Shown here piece by piece: positions 1-7,769 of a stretch of 44,723 bases of DNA. The position numbers and the translations under genes are program-made. A model generated the notes under the pieces. That model saw only the letters and a program-made list of their open reading frames with translations, did no database searches and had not been told where the DNA came from. The stretch spans positions 1 to 44,723 of the forward strand of contig CAZNNL010000014.1 in the NCBI GenBank assembly GCA_964574395.1, read 5' to 3'. The stretch comes from JAXGQD01 sp964574395. Its GTDB lineage: Bacteria > Bacillota > Clostridia > Saccharofermentanales > Fastidiosipilaceae. How positions within the stretch are numbered: the first letter of the stretch is position 1; every line of letters starts with the position of its first letter.

Positions 1-63
1 ATGATTTTGTTAGCTGCGACCGCACTTTTTGTAATACGAAGAAAATTGTTTAGAACGAAGTAA
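1..63 (+). CDS. C-terminal end of a probable membrane or wall-anchored protein (partial)
   Basis: An open frame enters from the left edge and stops at 61-63. The 20 visible residues form a hydrophobic stretch followed by a basic tail (RRKLFRTK). This is the layout of the last membrane helix and positive tail of an LPXTG/sortase-type surface protein or a single-pass membrane protein. The sorting motif itself would lie outside the window, so the sortase reading is inference. The ATG at position 1 is probably internal, because nothing upstream is visible. Confidence 0.45.
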   Translation: MILLAATALFVIRRKLFRTK

Positions 64-105
64 GAATTAATTTATTAGAAAGCATCGATTAGAGGAGGAA
101 GAAAG

Positions 106-657
106 ATGAATCAACAAGTACAAGAAGGCAGTTACGTGACGAAAATTCAAGGACCAGGCACCACTTTGATGAAGGTAAGTGGCATCTTAATGATTATTTT
201 TGGTGCCATTGGCACGCTTTTGCAGCTCATTTCATCTGCTGGAATTTCAATGGTATCGGCAAGCATTCAGGTTTTTGCTGATCAGGGGATGGATAAAGAG
301 TTGGAAGGCATTACAGCTCTGTTAGGAGGCATCAGTTCAGCCTATTTAATAGCAACCGTGGCATCTGTTGTTACACTAGTCACTGGTATTCTAGCTGTTG
401 TGCTCTGCCGTAAGCTTGACAAGGGCATGCCTGCGCTAATCTTCGCCGCTATTGCGATTGTATTGACCTTAGTCTTCAACATATATTTCTTTAGCACTGT
501 TGGTAAGATAGCTGAGTTTTCTCGCATGAACAGCACGTTTGAAAGTCTTGAAACATCGTTTAAATTCGGTTTTAGCAACATATTATCTATTCTCGCAAGT
601 ATTGTTCTGCCCGTATTAGTAATCCTTGGTGTGATAAAAAACAAGAAAGCAGCTTAG
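106..657 (+). CDS. Four-helix membrane protein of unknown function
   Basis: The product is 183 aa and I do not recognise its family. The ATG at 106 follows a strong ribosome binding site (AGAGGAGGAAGA, 91-102). After a polar N-terminus of about 20 residues there are four predicted membrane helices, at about residues 25-48, 78-100, 108-132 and 152-178. A polar loop rich in Gly, Ser, Glu and Asp lies between helices 1 and 2. The protein ends with the basic tail KNKKAA, which suggests both ends face the cytoplasm. No enzymatic motif is visible. It is followed by an intrinsic terminator and is probably its own unit or the end of a unit beginning left of the window. Confidence 0.7.
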   Translation: MNQQVQEGSYVTKIQGPGTTLMKVSGILMIIFGAIGTLLQLISSAGISMVSASIQVFADQGMDKELEGITALLGGISSAYLIATVASVVTLVTGILAVVLCRKLDKGMPALIFAAIAIVLTLVFNIYFFSTVGKIAEFSRMNSTFESLETSFKFGFSNILSILASIVLPVLVILGVIKNKKAA

Positions 658-687
658 TTTTAATCGCCTTTCAAGCTTGAGTATATC

Positions 688-715
688 GAGGCGGCCTATT
701 GGTCGCCTCTTTTCT
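688..715 (+). terminator. Intrinsic terminator after the four-helix membrane protein gene
   Basis: The arms GAGGCGGCC and GGTCGCCTC form a 9-bp stem with one G-T pair around a TATT loop. A run of four T residues follows. It lies 30 bp after the stop codon at 657. Confidence 0.85.
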
Positions 716-854
716 TGATTGCGGCAGGATATCACACTATACCACTTTAGGCGTTTCATTAAGATAATCACAAGAAACAGCATGGAATTTTATATGATTA
801 GCTATTTTTTTATCCGTAAATGTATGATACGATTATTCCAATGCGGATTTTTTA

Positions 855-885
855 CATGACTTATTTAGTCATGTTGGAATACAAT
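855..885 (+). promoter_or_regulatory. Candidate pckG promoter with an embedded 7-bp palindrome
   Basis: A perfect inverted repeat, CATGACT-N5-AGTCATG (855-873), precedes pckG. A possible -35 (ATGACT, 856-861) overlaps its left arm. A good -10 (TACAAT, 880-885) follows at 18-bp spacing, so the right arm lies in the spacer. A repressor bound here would block RNA polymerase, so it is a plausible operator for the gluconeogenic gene. The promoter call rests on hexamer matches only. Confidence 0.5.
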
Positions 886-913
886 TTAATTTTACATTTG
901 AAAGGCGGAACTT

Positions 914-2674
914 ATGAAAACAACAAACGCAGCAGTAAACAAATGGGTAGAAGAGATGGCCGCTCTCACAACACCTGATAATATTTATTGGGTTGACGGT
1001 TCTTTAGAAGAAAAAGCGAGACTCGAGAAAGAAGCTTTAGAAACTGGTGAAATGACTGAACTCAACCAGGAAAAATGGCCGGGATGCTTGTATCATCGTA
1101 CCGCCCAAAATGACGTCGCGCGCGTAGAGAACAGAACCTATATTTGTACAACAAAGCAAGAAGATGCTGGCCCTACAAACAATTGGGCTTCACCTCAAGA
1201 AATGTACGACAAATTGACTCCATTGTATAAAGGCGCCATGAAAGGCCGTACTATGTATGTTATTCCATACATCATGGGTCCTGCTGGCTCTCCTTTTTCA
1301 AAAGTTGGTGTAGAACTAAGTGACAGCATTTATGTTGTTTTAAATATGCGTATCATGACACGCATGGGTGACATTGCCTGGAAACAATTGGGCGATTCGA
1401 GTGACTTTGTTAAAGGTCTTCACTCCAAAGCACAAGTTGATCCTGAAAATCGCTACATTGTGCACTTCCCAGAAGACAATACCATTTGGTCAATTAACTC
1501 TGCTTACGGTGGTAACGTTTTGCTTGGCAAAAAATGTTTCGCCCTTCGTATCGCATCTAACCTAGCACACAAAGAAGGCTGGATGGCAGAACACATGCTC
1601 ATCTTAGGTGTAGAAAACACAGAAACAGGTGATACAAAATACATCACTGGTGCTTTCCCTTCTGCTTGTGGCAAAACCAACCTCGCCATGCTAATCCCTC
1701 CCGCCAGCATGAAAGGCTACAAAGTCTACACTGTCGGTGATGACATTGCTTGGATGCGTCCTGGCGATGACGGACGCCTATGGGCCATTAACCCAGAAGC
1801 CGGTTTCTTCGGAGTTGCTCCAGGCACTAGCATGAAGTCCAACCCCAATGCGCTCTTAACTACAAAGTCCAATACGATTTTTACAAACGTTGCTGTAACC
1901 AAAGACAACGAACCTTGGTGGGAAGGTATGGGCGTTGACGCTCCAGCCGAAGCTACCGATTGGCTAGGAAAACCTTGGACACCAGAATCAAGTGATAAAG
2001 CTGCGCACCCCAACTCACGCTTTACCGCGCCAGCTTCACAATGCCCTTGTATTTCTGATCAATGGGAAGATCCACAAGGCGTTCCTGTATCAGCTATTCT
2101 CTTTGGTGGCCGTCGTGCGAAAACTGCTCCGTTGGTATACCAATCATTTGACTGGAACCACGGTGTCTTTGTTGGTTCGACAATGGCTTCTGAGACAACT
2201 GCTGCAGCTATCGGTGCAGTAGGTGTTGTGCGTCGCGACCCAATGGCTATGCTGCCTTTCTGTGGCTACAACATGGGGGATTACTTCCAACATTGGATTG
2301 ACATGGGTAAGAAAATTGAGAATCCACCTTTGATTTTCAATGTTAACTGGTTCCAAACGGATGACGAAGGCAAATTTGCTTGGCCTGGTTTCGGCGACAA
2401 CTTCCGCGTAATTGAGTGGATTTTGAAACGTTGTGAAGGAAAAGTAGATGCGGTAGAAACACCAATTGGTTATCTACCGAAAGCTGAAGATATCAATCTT
2501 GAAGGTCTCGAAGGCTTTGATCAAGCGCAACTCGAAAAACTCTTGGTTGTTGACAAAGCAATCTGGGACGATGAATTAAAGGGTATGGAAGAACATTACG
2601 CCATCTTCGATCGTCTACCAGAAGAATTGAAAACTCAGTTAGTGGCATTGAAGGATCGTTTTGCCAAAGCTTGA
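914..2674 (+). CDS. pckG: Phosphoenolpyruvate carboxykinase (GTP)
   Basis: The product (586 aa) interconverts oxaloacetate plus GTP with PEP, CO2 and GDP in the cytosol. It is the entry step of gluconeogenesis, or the reverse CO2-fixing reaction in some anaerobes. The GTP-class P-loop FPSACGKTNLAM is present at about residues 248-259, including the hyper-reactive Cys252 and Lys254. This motif separates it from the ATP-dependent family. The metal- and substrate-binding region NPEAGFFGVAPGT and the GRRAKTAPLVYQSFDW block are also intact, and the length is normal for the family. The gene starts with ATG behind AAAGGCGG (901-908). It lies alone between two terminators, so it is probably transcribed by itself. 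It links to the citrate branch encoded at 39380-42713 through oxaloacetate. Confidence 0.97.
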   Translation: MKTTNAAVNKWVEEMAALTTPDNIYWVDGSLEEKARLEKEALETGEMTELNQEKWPGCLYHRTAQNDVARVENRTYICTTKQEDAGPTNNWASPQEMYDKLTPLYKGAMKGRTMYVIPYIMGPAGSPFSKVGVELSDSIYVVLNMRIMTRMGDIAWKQLGDSSDFVKGLHSKAQVDPENRYIVHFPEDNTIWSINSAYGGNVLLGKKCFALRIASNLAHKEGWMAEHMLILGVENTETGDTKYITGAFPSACGKTNLAMLIPPASMKGYKVYTVGDDIAWMRPGDDGRLWAINPEAGFFGVAPGTSMKSNPNALLTTKSNTIFTNVAVTKDNEPWWEGMGVDAPAEATDWLGKPWTPESSDKAAHPNSRFTAPASQCPCISDQWEDPQGVPVSAILFGGRRAKTAPLVYQSFDWNHGVFVGSTMASETTAAAIGAVGVVRRDPMAMLPFCGYNMGDYFQHWIDMGKKIENPPLIFNVNWFQTDDEGKFAWPGFGDNFRVIEWILKRCEGKVDAVETPIGYLPKAEDINLEGLEGFDQAQLEKLLVVDKAIWDDELKGMEEHYAIFDRLPEELKTQLVALKDRFAKA

Positions 2675-2700
2675 GTTTCTTAGGACAAGGCGTTTATAAT
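2671..2700 (+). promoter_or_regulatory. Candidate promoter for the zapA unit, overlapping the pckG stop
   Basis: TTGAGT (2671-2676) and a perfect TATAAT (2695-2700) are spaced by 18 bp. The -35 overlaps the pckG stop codon. A terminator-like hairpin lies between this promoter and the zapA start. Confidence 0.55.
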
Positions 2701-2722
2701 CTAGCCTAGGCTAATAATAACT

Positions 2723-2753
2723 AAGCCTCGACACATATGTGTTGGGGCTTTTT
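2723..2753 (+). terminator. Terminator between pckG and zapA
   Basis: A long stem runs from AAGCCTCGACACA to TGTGTTGGGGCTT, with two G-T pairs, followed by TTTTT. It ends only 17 bp before the zapA ATG. It therefore serves pckG, but it also lies in the leader of any transcript starting from the TATAAT at 2695. Confidence 0.8.
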
Positions 2754-2769
2754 CTAAGTGAGAGTAATA

Positions 2770-3174
2770 ATGGCAAAAGTAGAAGCACTTATCGCAGGTC
2801 ACCGATATGTACTCCAATCTGAAGCGGACGAAGACGCCATGCAAGAAGTCATTGCAGAAGTGAAAGAACGTATCGAGATCGTAAATGCAGCTGTGATGAA
2901 CTTAGGGGCGCGCGAGCAAGTAATCTTGGCATTTTTAGACACAGTGGCAGAGCTACAAGCCAAGAGAGACGTAAAGCCTTCAGAAAGTCTTGAAGTAGCT
3001 GCTTTGATAAGTCGCCTCGAATACTTAGAAGCTACTTTAGCCTATTCAGAAACGATTGCTAAATGGCAAGAGAAAAGTAAAAACAAGAAGAAAAGAGTAG
3101 CTAAAAAATCTAGCAGTAGTGTGCAAGAGAGAATACCTGATTTTGCTGAAACTCAGATTGCTCTCGATGTATAG
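2770..3174 (+). CDS. zapA: Cell division protein ZapA-like
   Basis: This 134-aa protein has the ZapA layout. A short N-terminal globular part (AKVEALIAGHRYVLQSEADE) resembles the family's strand region. A long helix follows (about residues 25-95) that would form the coiled-coil tetramer. ZapA binds FtsZ and bundles its filaments at the Z-ring. The C-terminus adds a very basic segment (about residues 96-116, many Lys) that is longer than usual. The ATG at 2770 is preferred because the known family begins close to it. A GTG at 2758 in the same frame is the alternative. The ribosome binding site is weak (GTGAGAG). The next gene, a U32 protein, is also a common zapA neighbour in Firmicutes. Confidence 0.8.
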   Translation: MAKVEALIAGHRYVLQSEADEDAMQEVIAEVKERIEIVNAAVMNLGAREQVILAFLDTVAELQAKRDVKPSESLEVAALISRLEYLEATLAYSETIAKWQEKSKNKKKRVAKKSSSSVQERIPDFAETQIALDV

Positions 3175-3206
3175 TTTCTTGGCATTAATATTGAATTGTG
3201 AGAATA

Positions 3207-5582
3207 ATGAATAGTAAAAAGACCCCCGAATTACTGGCTCCTGCTGGTAGCATAGAAGCCTTCGACGCAGCCATCAATGCTGGTGCAGATGCTGTATATT
3301 TTGGTTTAGGCGCGTTTAACGCCAGAAGTGAGGCTGCTAACCTGAGCCTTGTAGATTTAGACTATATTGTTAGACAAGCAAGTCTTTATAAGGTCCAAAC
3401 ATATTTGACCCTCAATACCTTGCTTGCCAATCACGAATTGCAGCCTGCACTTGAGCTTGCCTCGCGTGCTTATGCAGCTGGCGTTGATGCCGTTATCTTG
3501 CAGGACAAGGGTTTAGCATTGGCGCTCAAACAGTATTTGCCTGACCTTGCCTTGCACGGCAGTACACAAATGAGTTTAACTCAGCCAGAAGCACTGTATG
3601 AAGCCAAAGAATTAGGCTTGTCGCGTGTGATTTTGCCAAGAGAATTAAGCTATAAAGAACTAGAACTTATGCAAGCCTTAGCCAATGAACTTGCGCTTGA
3701 GACAGAAATATTTGTTCACGGTGCGCTTTGTGTCTGTGCATCGGGCCAATGTGCATTGAGTTACTTTAATGGGGGTAGATCAGCTAATCGAGGGGCGTGC
3801 GCCCAAGCCTGCCGTTTACATTATACCCTCGAACTCGATGGTACAGATGTCAAAAATGGGGCCCTTCTTTCACCAAAAGACCAGGCCTTAGTTAATGATT
3901 TGCGCGTGATTGCTGCACTTGGTATTGACTCGATAAAAATAGAAGGGCGAAGACGTTCTGCGAGTTATGTAGGCTCCTCAACATATGTATATAGAAATGC
4001 GTTAGACAATGACTTTGAATTGACTGAGAAATCTCAGAAAGATTTATTGCTCGCGTTCAATCGAGGCGGAGCTTTTACTAGAAATTGGTTTGGCGATGAG
4101 CGTAACGCGGGTTTTTTGAGTGGTGCTTGGCCTGGAAGTCATGGGCTGCACTTAGGGACTGTGGTTGAAGCACAGGACAAAAGTGGTAAGCTCATCATCA
4201 GACCAGAACATGCTGCAGAGCTACAAGAAGATTTAGTGCCTGGATCTGTTGTCACTGTGCGCGACCCTTACTTACAAAAGGAAATCGCATCTGCACCTAT
4301 TGGCAAAATTGATGCACAAGGTGGGCTTCTAGAAATCAAAGCTTTTCACCCTCAAGTGCTTCGTCAGATCAATAGAGGTTTAAGCGTTTATCTAATGCAG
4401 TCTGAAAGGTTAAACAAGGATGTGGCAAATCGAAAGCCTGTCAAAAAACGCAGTCTCGATTTTTGTTTGCATGAAATTGGAAGCAGCTTGCATTTGATTG
4501 GAAGTACTGATGGAAACTCTTGCACTGTGCCACTTATTCAGGATTCATCTTATCCAGCCATCAGCGAAGACAGAATTACACAAGCTTTAGGGAAGCTTGG
4601 TTCTACAGTATTCACACTTGGTGAAGTGAAGATAGATACTGACGTGCACTTAGCTTTGTCCAGCCTAAATCAAGCACGAAGGTCAATTTGTGAAGAGCTT
4701 GAAGCAAACATAGTCCAATCTCGGAAAAGGGTTTTGCCAGCAGTTGAAATGGAATTAAACGATTTCACTGCCTTGAAAGATACACTCGTAAAGAGGAAAG
4801 GTCTTGAGCAAACGAATAGCAGGCATGACAGAAAAATCTTGTATTTCCAAAACTACAAGGGAGAGCTAGGTCAAATAAGTAAGCACGAGAATGATTATGA
4901 CCAAATTGTAGTGCCTCTCGCTTATCTAGCTGAGTCATCAGAGCTTTTTGAGCATCTCTTAGATGATAAGAGTGGACGTTACGCTCTCTCTTTACCAATT
5001 TTTGTTGATATAGAGAATCATGTGAAATGGACCAATCTGTTGAAGCAACTTTGCTCAGCGGCCCCAAGGCTACTGTATTGTTCAGTAGCGGGCGCGAAGC
5101 GTTGGGCTGAGCGCATTCCAAATCTGGCTTGGACGCAGGATAGTGGTAGCCATATTATGAATAGCCTTAGCGCGCTCTGGTCATTAACGCAGGGAAGTGC
5201 ATGCTTGTCTTTAGCGGATGAACTAAGTACAGCTGATGTCAGAGCATTAGTCGATGATTTAGTCATGCTCTATACTGCCTGGGGTTTAGACCCACAAACG
5301 TTGACTTTGGAAGTCCAGGTGTCTGGCTTAAGGCGCGCCATGTATTGTAGACATTGCAATTTAGGTCATAGAAGAAAAAACTGCTCGGCATGCCAAAATA
5401 AGGACGCGGTTTTAATACAGACATCAAATGGCCTTGAATTAAAGAAGATATTTCACCCTGAAGCCGACTGCTGTATTGAACTACTTATTAATCAAGAGGC
5501 GAAAAATGAGGCGAATTTGAGTCTGGCAAAAACACTGCATTCGCCATGCGCTTTGCAACTGCGCTATAATAGTTGCCTATGA
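3207..5582 (+). CDS. U32 family peptidase with C-terminal extension (DUF3656-type)
   Basis: The protein (791 aa) starts with the U32 signature region PELLAPAGSIEAFDAAINAG, a TIM-barrel-like domain. The conserved family block with four Cys follows at about residues 170-200 (HGALCVCASGQC ... GACAQACR). In UbiU/UbiV these Cys hold a 4Fe-4S cluster. U32 proteins are now mostly linked to RNA hydroxylation (RlhA, TrhP) or quinone hydroxylation, so the peptidase label is historical. The second half (about 320-791) matches the long Firmicutes members that carry a DUF3656-like region. It ends in a Cys-rich segment (CRHCNLGHRRKNCSACQ) that may bind metal. The ATG at 3207 is chosen; an in-frame GTG at 3198 is possible. 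The Shine-Dalgarno sequence is weak. Confidence 0.88.
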   Translation: MNSKKTPELLAPAGSIEAFDAAINAGADAVYFGLGAFNARSEAANLSLVDLDYIVRQASLYKVQTYLTLNTLLANHELQPALELASRAYAAGVDAVILQDKGLALALKQYLPDLALHGSTQMSLTQPEALYEAKELGLSRVILPRELSYKELELMQALANELALETEIFVHGALCVCASGQCALSYFNGGRSANRGACAQACRLHYTLELDGTDVKNGALLSPKDQALVNDLRVIAALGIDSIKIEGRRRSASYVGSSTYVYRNALDNDFELTEKSQKDLLLAFNRGGAFTRNWFGDERNAGFLSGAWPGSHGLHLGTVVEAQDKSGKLIIRPEHAAELQEDLVPGSVVTVRDPYLQKEIASAPIGKIDAQGGLLEIKAFHPQVLRQINRGLSVYLMQSERLNKDVANRKPVKKRSLDFCLHEIGSSLHLIGSTDGNSCTVPLIQDSSYPAISEDRITQALGKLGSTVFTLGEVKIDTDVHLALSSLNQARRSICEELEANIVQSRKRVLPAVEMELNDFTALKDTLVKRKGLEQTNSRHDRKILYFQNYKGELGQISKHENDYDQIVVPLAYLAESSELFEHLLDDKSGRYALSLPIFVDIENHVKWTNLLKQLCSAAPRLLYCSVAGAKRWAERIPNLAWTQDSGSHIMNSLSALWSLTQGSACLSLADELSTADVRALVDDLVMLYTAWGLDPQTLTLEVQVSGLRRAMYCRHCNLGHRRKNCSACQNKDAVLIQTSNGLELKKIFHPEADCCIELLINQEAKNEANLSLAKTLHSPCALQLRYNSCL

Positions 5583-5613
5583 TTTTTAGATGCATATAGC
5601 TACGGAGAATACT

Positions 5614-6117
5614 ATGAACAGTCAACCAACCATATATATTGAACGCTTGAGAGAAGAAGCTAAACTTCCCTTTTATGTACACGAAGGCGATGCCGGCATG
5701 GATGTTTGTGCGGCTAACGATGTTTTGTTAGCTCCCGGCGAAAGCAAACTAATTCCTACGGGTTTGATTTTACACATTCCGCGCGGGTATGAAGTGCAGG
5801 TAAGACCACGTAGTGGCTTGTCTTTAAAGACGAGATTACGTTTGCCAAACAGCCCAGGCACGATAGATTCAGGTTTTAAAGATGAACTTCATGTGGTAAT
5901 GCACAATAGTAGTTATGAAAACCAACATCTAGGCGAATGTCTAGATTGTAATGAAAAAGAAAATCGCCAAGGTGTCTATCAAATTAAAGCGGGTGATCGC
6001 ATAGCGCAGCTAATTGTCGCAGCGGTCTCTGAAGCAATCCTGATAGAGGGCATGCCGGAAGATACATCACAGATGGTAGAGAATCGTGGTGGCGGATTCG
6101 GACATAGCGGAGTTTAA
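5614..6117 (+). CDS. dut: dUTP diphosphatase (trimeric dUTPase)
   Basis: The product (167 aa) hydrolyses dUTP to dUMP and PPi, keeping uracil out of DNA and feeding thymidylate synthesis. All five motifs of trimeric dUTPases are visible: AGMDV (27-31), PRSG (65-68), GTID with the catalytic Asp85 (82-85), GDRIAQL (127-133) and the C-terminal RGGGFGHSG (158-166) that closes over the substrate. Between motifs 3 and 4 there is an insertion of about 10-15 residues containing CLDC, which is longer than in typical family members. ATG 5614 follows GGAG at 5604-5607. An upstream in-frame ATG at 5590 has no ribosome binding site. Confidence 0.95.
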   Translation: MNSQPTIYIERLREEAKLPFYVHEGDAGMDVCAANDVLLAPGESKLIPTGLILHIPRGYEVQVRPRSGLSLKTRLRLPNSPGTIDSGFKDELHVVMHNSSYENQHLGECLDCNEKENRQGVYQIKAGDRIAQLIVAAVSEAILIEGMPEDTSQMVENRGGGFGHSGV

Positions 6118-6131
6118 GTGAAAGGTATTTT

Positions 6132-7178
6132 GTGCTGGTATTAGGTCTTGAATCATCTTGTGACGAAACAGCCGCAGCGCTAGTACGCGATGGCCGTGAG
6201 ACTATTAGTGAGGTCATCGCTTCTCAAGCTGACCTGCATAGTCATTTTGGTGGAGTTGTCCCAGAGATAGCTTCGCGTCAGCATGCGACGGCCATCATAG
6301 CTGTAATCGATCAATGCCTTAAACAAGCTGACCTAACACTAGATGATATCGATACTTTCGCCGTGACTTCGGGTCCTGGCTTAGTAGGAGCTCTGCTAAT
6401 TGCCGTAACCGCAGCTAAAGCACTGGCATCCGTGACTAAAAAACCTCTCTATGAAGTCAATCATATTGCCGGGCACATTGCAGCCAATTATTTGGCGCAT
6501 CCAGAACTCGAACCACCTTTTGTCTGTTTAGTAGCCTCAGGTGGGCACAGCCACTTGGTATATGTTGAAGACTATACAAAGTATAAAATTCTGGGTCGTA
6601 CGCGAGATGACGCGGCTGGAGAAGCTTTTGATAAAGTTGCCAGAGTCCTAGGTTTGGGCTACCCCGGCGGCCCTGCAATCGACAGAGCAGCCAAGCTTGG
6701 AGATGCAAAACGCTACCAGTTTCCCGATCCAAAGATAGCCAATCATCCGCTAGATTTTTCGTTTAGTGGCTTAAAAACACAGGCTCTCACACAGTATCAG
6801 CAAGCTCAGCAACAAGCGGTGCGCGAGAATCGTCCATTTGAAGAAGTATTTTCCGTTAATGATTTCGCAGCATCTTTTCAAGATGCTATCGTCAGAACGC
6901 TAGTGTCTAGAACCCTTGCAGCAGCAGATACTTGTGACTGCGAGAAAATTGCACTAGCAGGTGGTGTTGCAGCCAATAGCTTGCTGCGGGAAAGGCTTCA
7001 GACAGCCGCTCAAGAAGAAGGCAAAACATGCTATATTCCGCCTTTGAAACTCTGTACGGATAATGCAGAAATGATAGCTGCCGCAGGTTATTTTGAAGCT
7101 ATATCGGGGCAAGCACCAGCAGGTTCAGGTCTCAATGCCAGACCAGCTTGGCGCATGGAGGCAAGAGCAAATGGCTAA
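6132..7178 (+). CDS. tsaD: tRNA N6-adenosine threonylcarbamoyltransferase TsaD
   Basis: The product (348 aa) transfers threonylcarbamoyl to A37 of tRNAs that read ANN codons, working with TsaB and TsaE. It begins with the ASKHA-fold motif LGLESSCDETAAALV. The metal-binding HIAGH (His111, His115) and the SGGHSHLV and GEAFDKVAR blocks are intact. Length is normal. The start is GTG at 6132, 15 nt after the dut stop, with AAAGGT upstream. The 3' end overlaps smpB by 8 nt, so the two are likely translationally coupled. TsaB and TsaE are not in this window. Confidence 0.97.
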   Translation: MLVLGLESSCDETAAALVRDGRETISEVIASQADLHSHFGGVVPEIASRQHATAIIAVIDQCLKQADLTLDDIDTFAVTSGPGLVGALLIAVTAAKALASVTKKPLYEVNHIAGHIAANYLAHPELEPPFVCLVASGGHSHLVYVEDYTKYKILGRTRDDAAGEAFDKVARVLGLGYPGGPAIDRAAKLGDAKRYQFPDPKIANHPLDFSFSGLKTQALTQYQQAQQQAVRENRPFEEVFSVNDFAASFQDAIVRTLVSRTLAAADTCDCEKIALAGGVAANSLLRERLQTAAQEEGKTCYIPPLKLCTDNAEMIAAAGYFEAISGQAPAGSGLNARPAWRMEARANG

Positions 7179-7635
7179 ACAAAAAGGCTTCAAAACAATT
7201 GCAGATAATCGCAAGGCTTTTCATGAATACACCATCATGGAGCGTTTCGAAGCGGGAATTGCACTAAGCGGCACAGAAGTAAAGTCGCTGCGTGCTGGTC
7301 GCGTAAATCTCAGCGATAGTTATGCGCAAGTTAAACAGGGCGAGCTTTTCGTGATTGGCATGCACATCAGCCCCTATGAGCAGGGCAATCGTTTCAACCT
7401 CGATCCAATGCGCGAACGCAAGTTATTAATGCACAAGCGCGAGATTAATAAACTCTACGGTCAAGTCAAACAAGAAGGGCTCACTTTAGTCCCAACACGA
7501 CTGTATTTTAAAGATGGTCGTGTGAAGTTAGAAATAGCTTTGGCAAAAGGAAAAAAAGACTACGATAAACGTCAATCGGAAATTAAAAAAAGTGCTGAAC
7601 GAGAAATTGCTAAGCGCTTGAAAAACCATGCTTGA
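7171..7635 (+). CDS. smpB: SsrA-binding protein SmpB
   Basis: The product (154 aa) binds tmRNA and delivers it to stalled ribosomes for trans-translation. The family core is intact: IADNRKAFHEYTIMERFEAGI, LSGTEVKSLRAG, the RERKLLMHKREI region, and a C-terminal basic tail (KKDYDKRQSEIKKSAEREI) that inserts into the mRNA channel. The ATG at 7171 has GGAGGC in front, inside the end of tsaD. The longer frame upstream is only the tsaD gene read in another frame. The partner tmRNA gene (ssrA) is not visible in this window. Confidence 0.97.
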   Translation: MAKQKGFKTIADNRKAFHEYTIMERFEAGIALSGTEVKSLRAGRVNLSDSYAQVKQGELFVIGMHISPYEQGNRFNLDPMRERKLLMHKREINKLYGQVKQEGLTLVPTRLYFKDGRVKLEIALAKGKKDYDKRQSEIKKSAEREIAKRLKNHA

Positions 7636-7769
7636 CATGGTAGACTACTTAAGGTTTTTGATGCCCATTACACACACAACGAAACAAATGTTGCCTAGAG
7701 AGGCGAGAGACGGATTGTTTTTTGCCAAAGAGGTTATGCGTTGTGGAGGAATAAACAGGAGGAAATTAA

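Noticed and set aside
7632..7660. TTGACA at the smpB stop as an rpsB promoter
   Set aside because: No acceptable -10 lies 16-18 bp downstream (TTTTTG only), so I could not support it.
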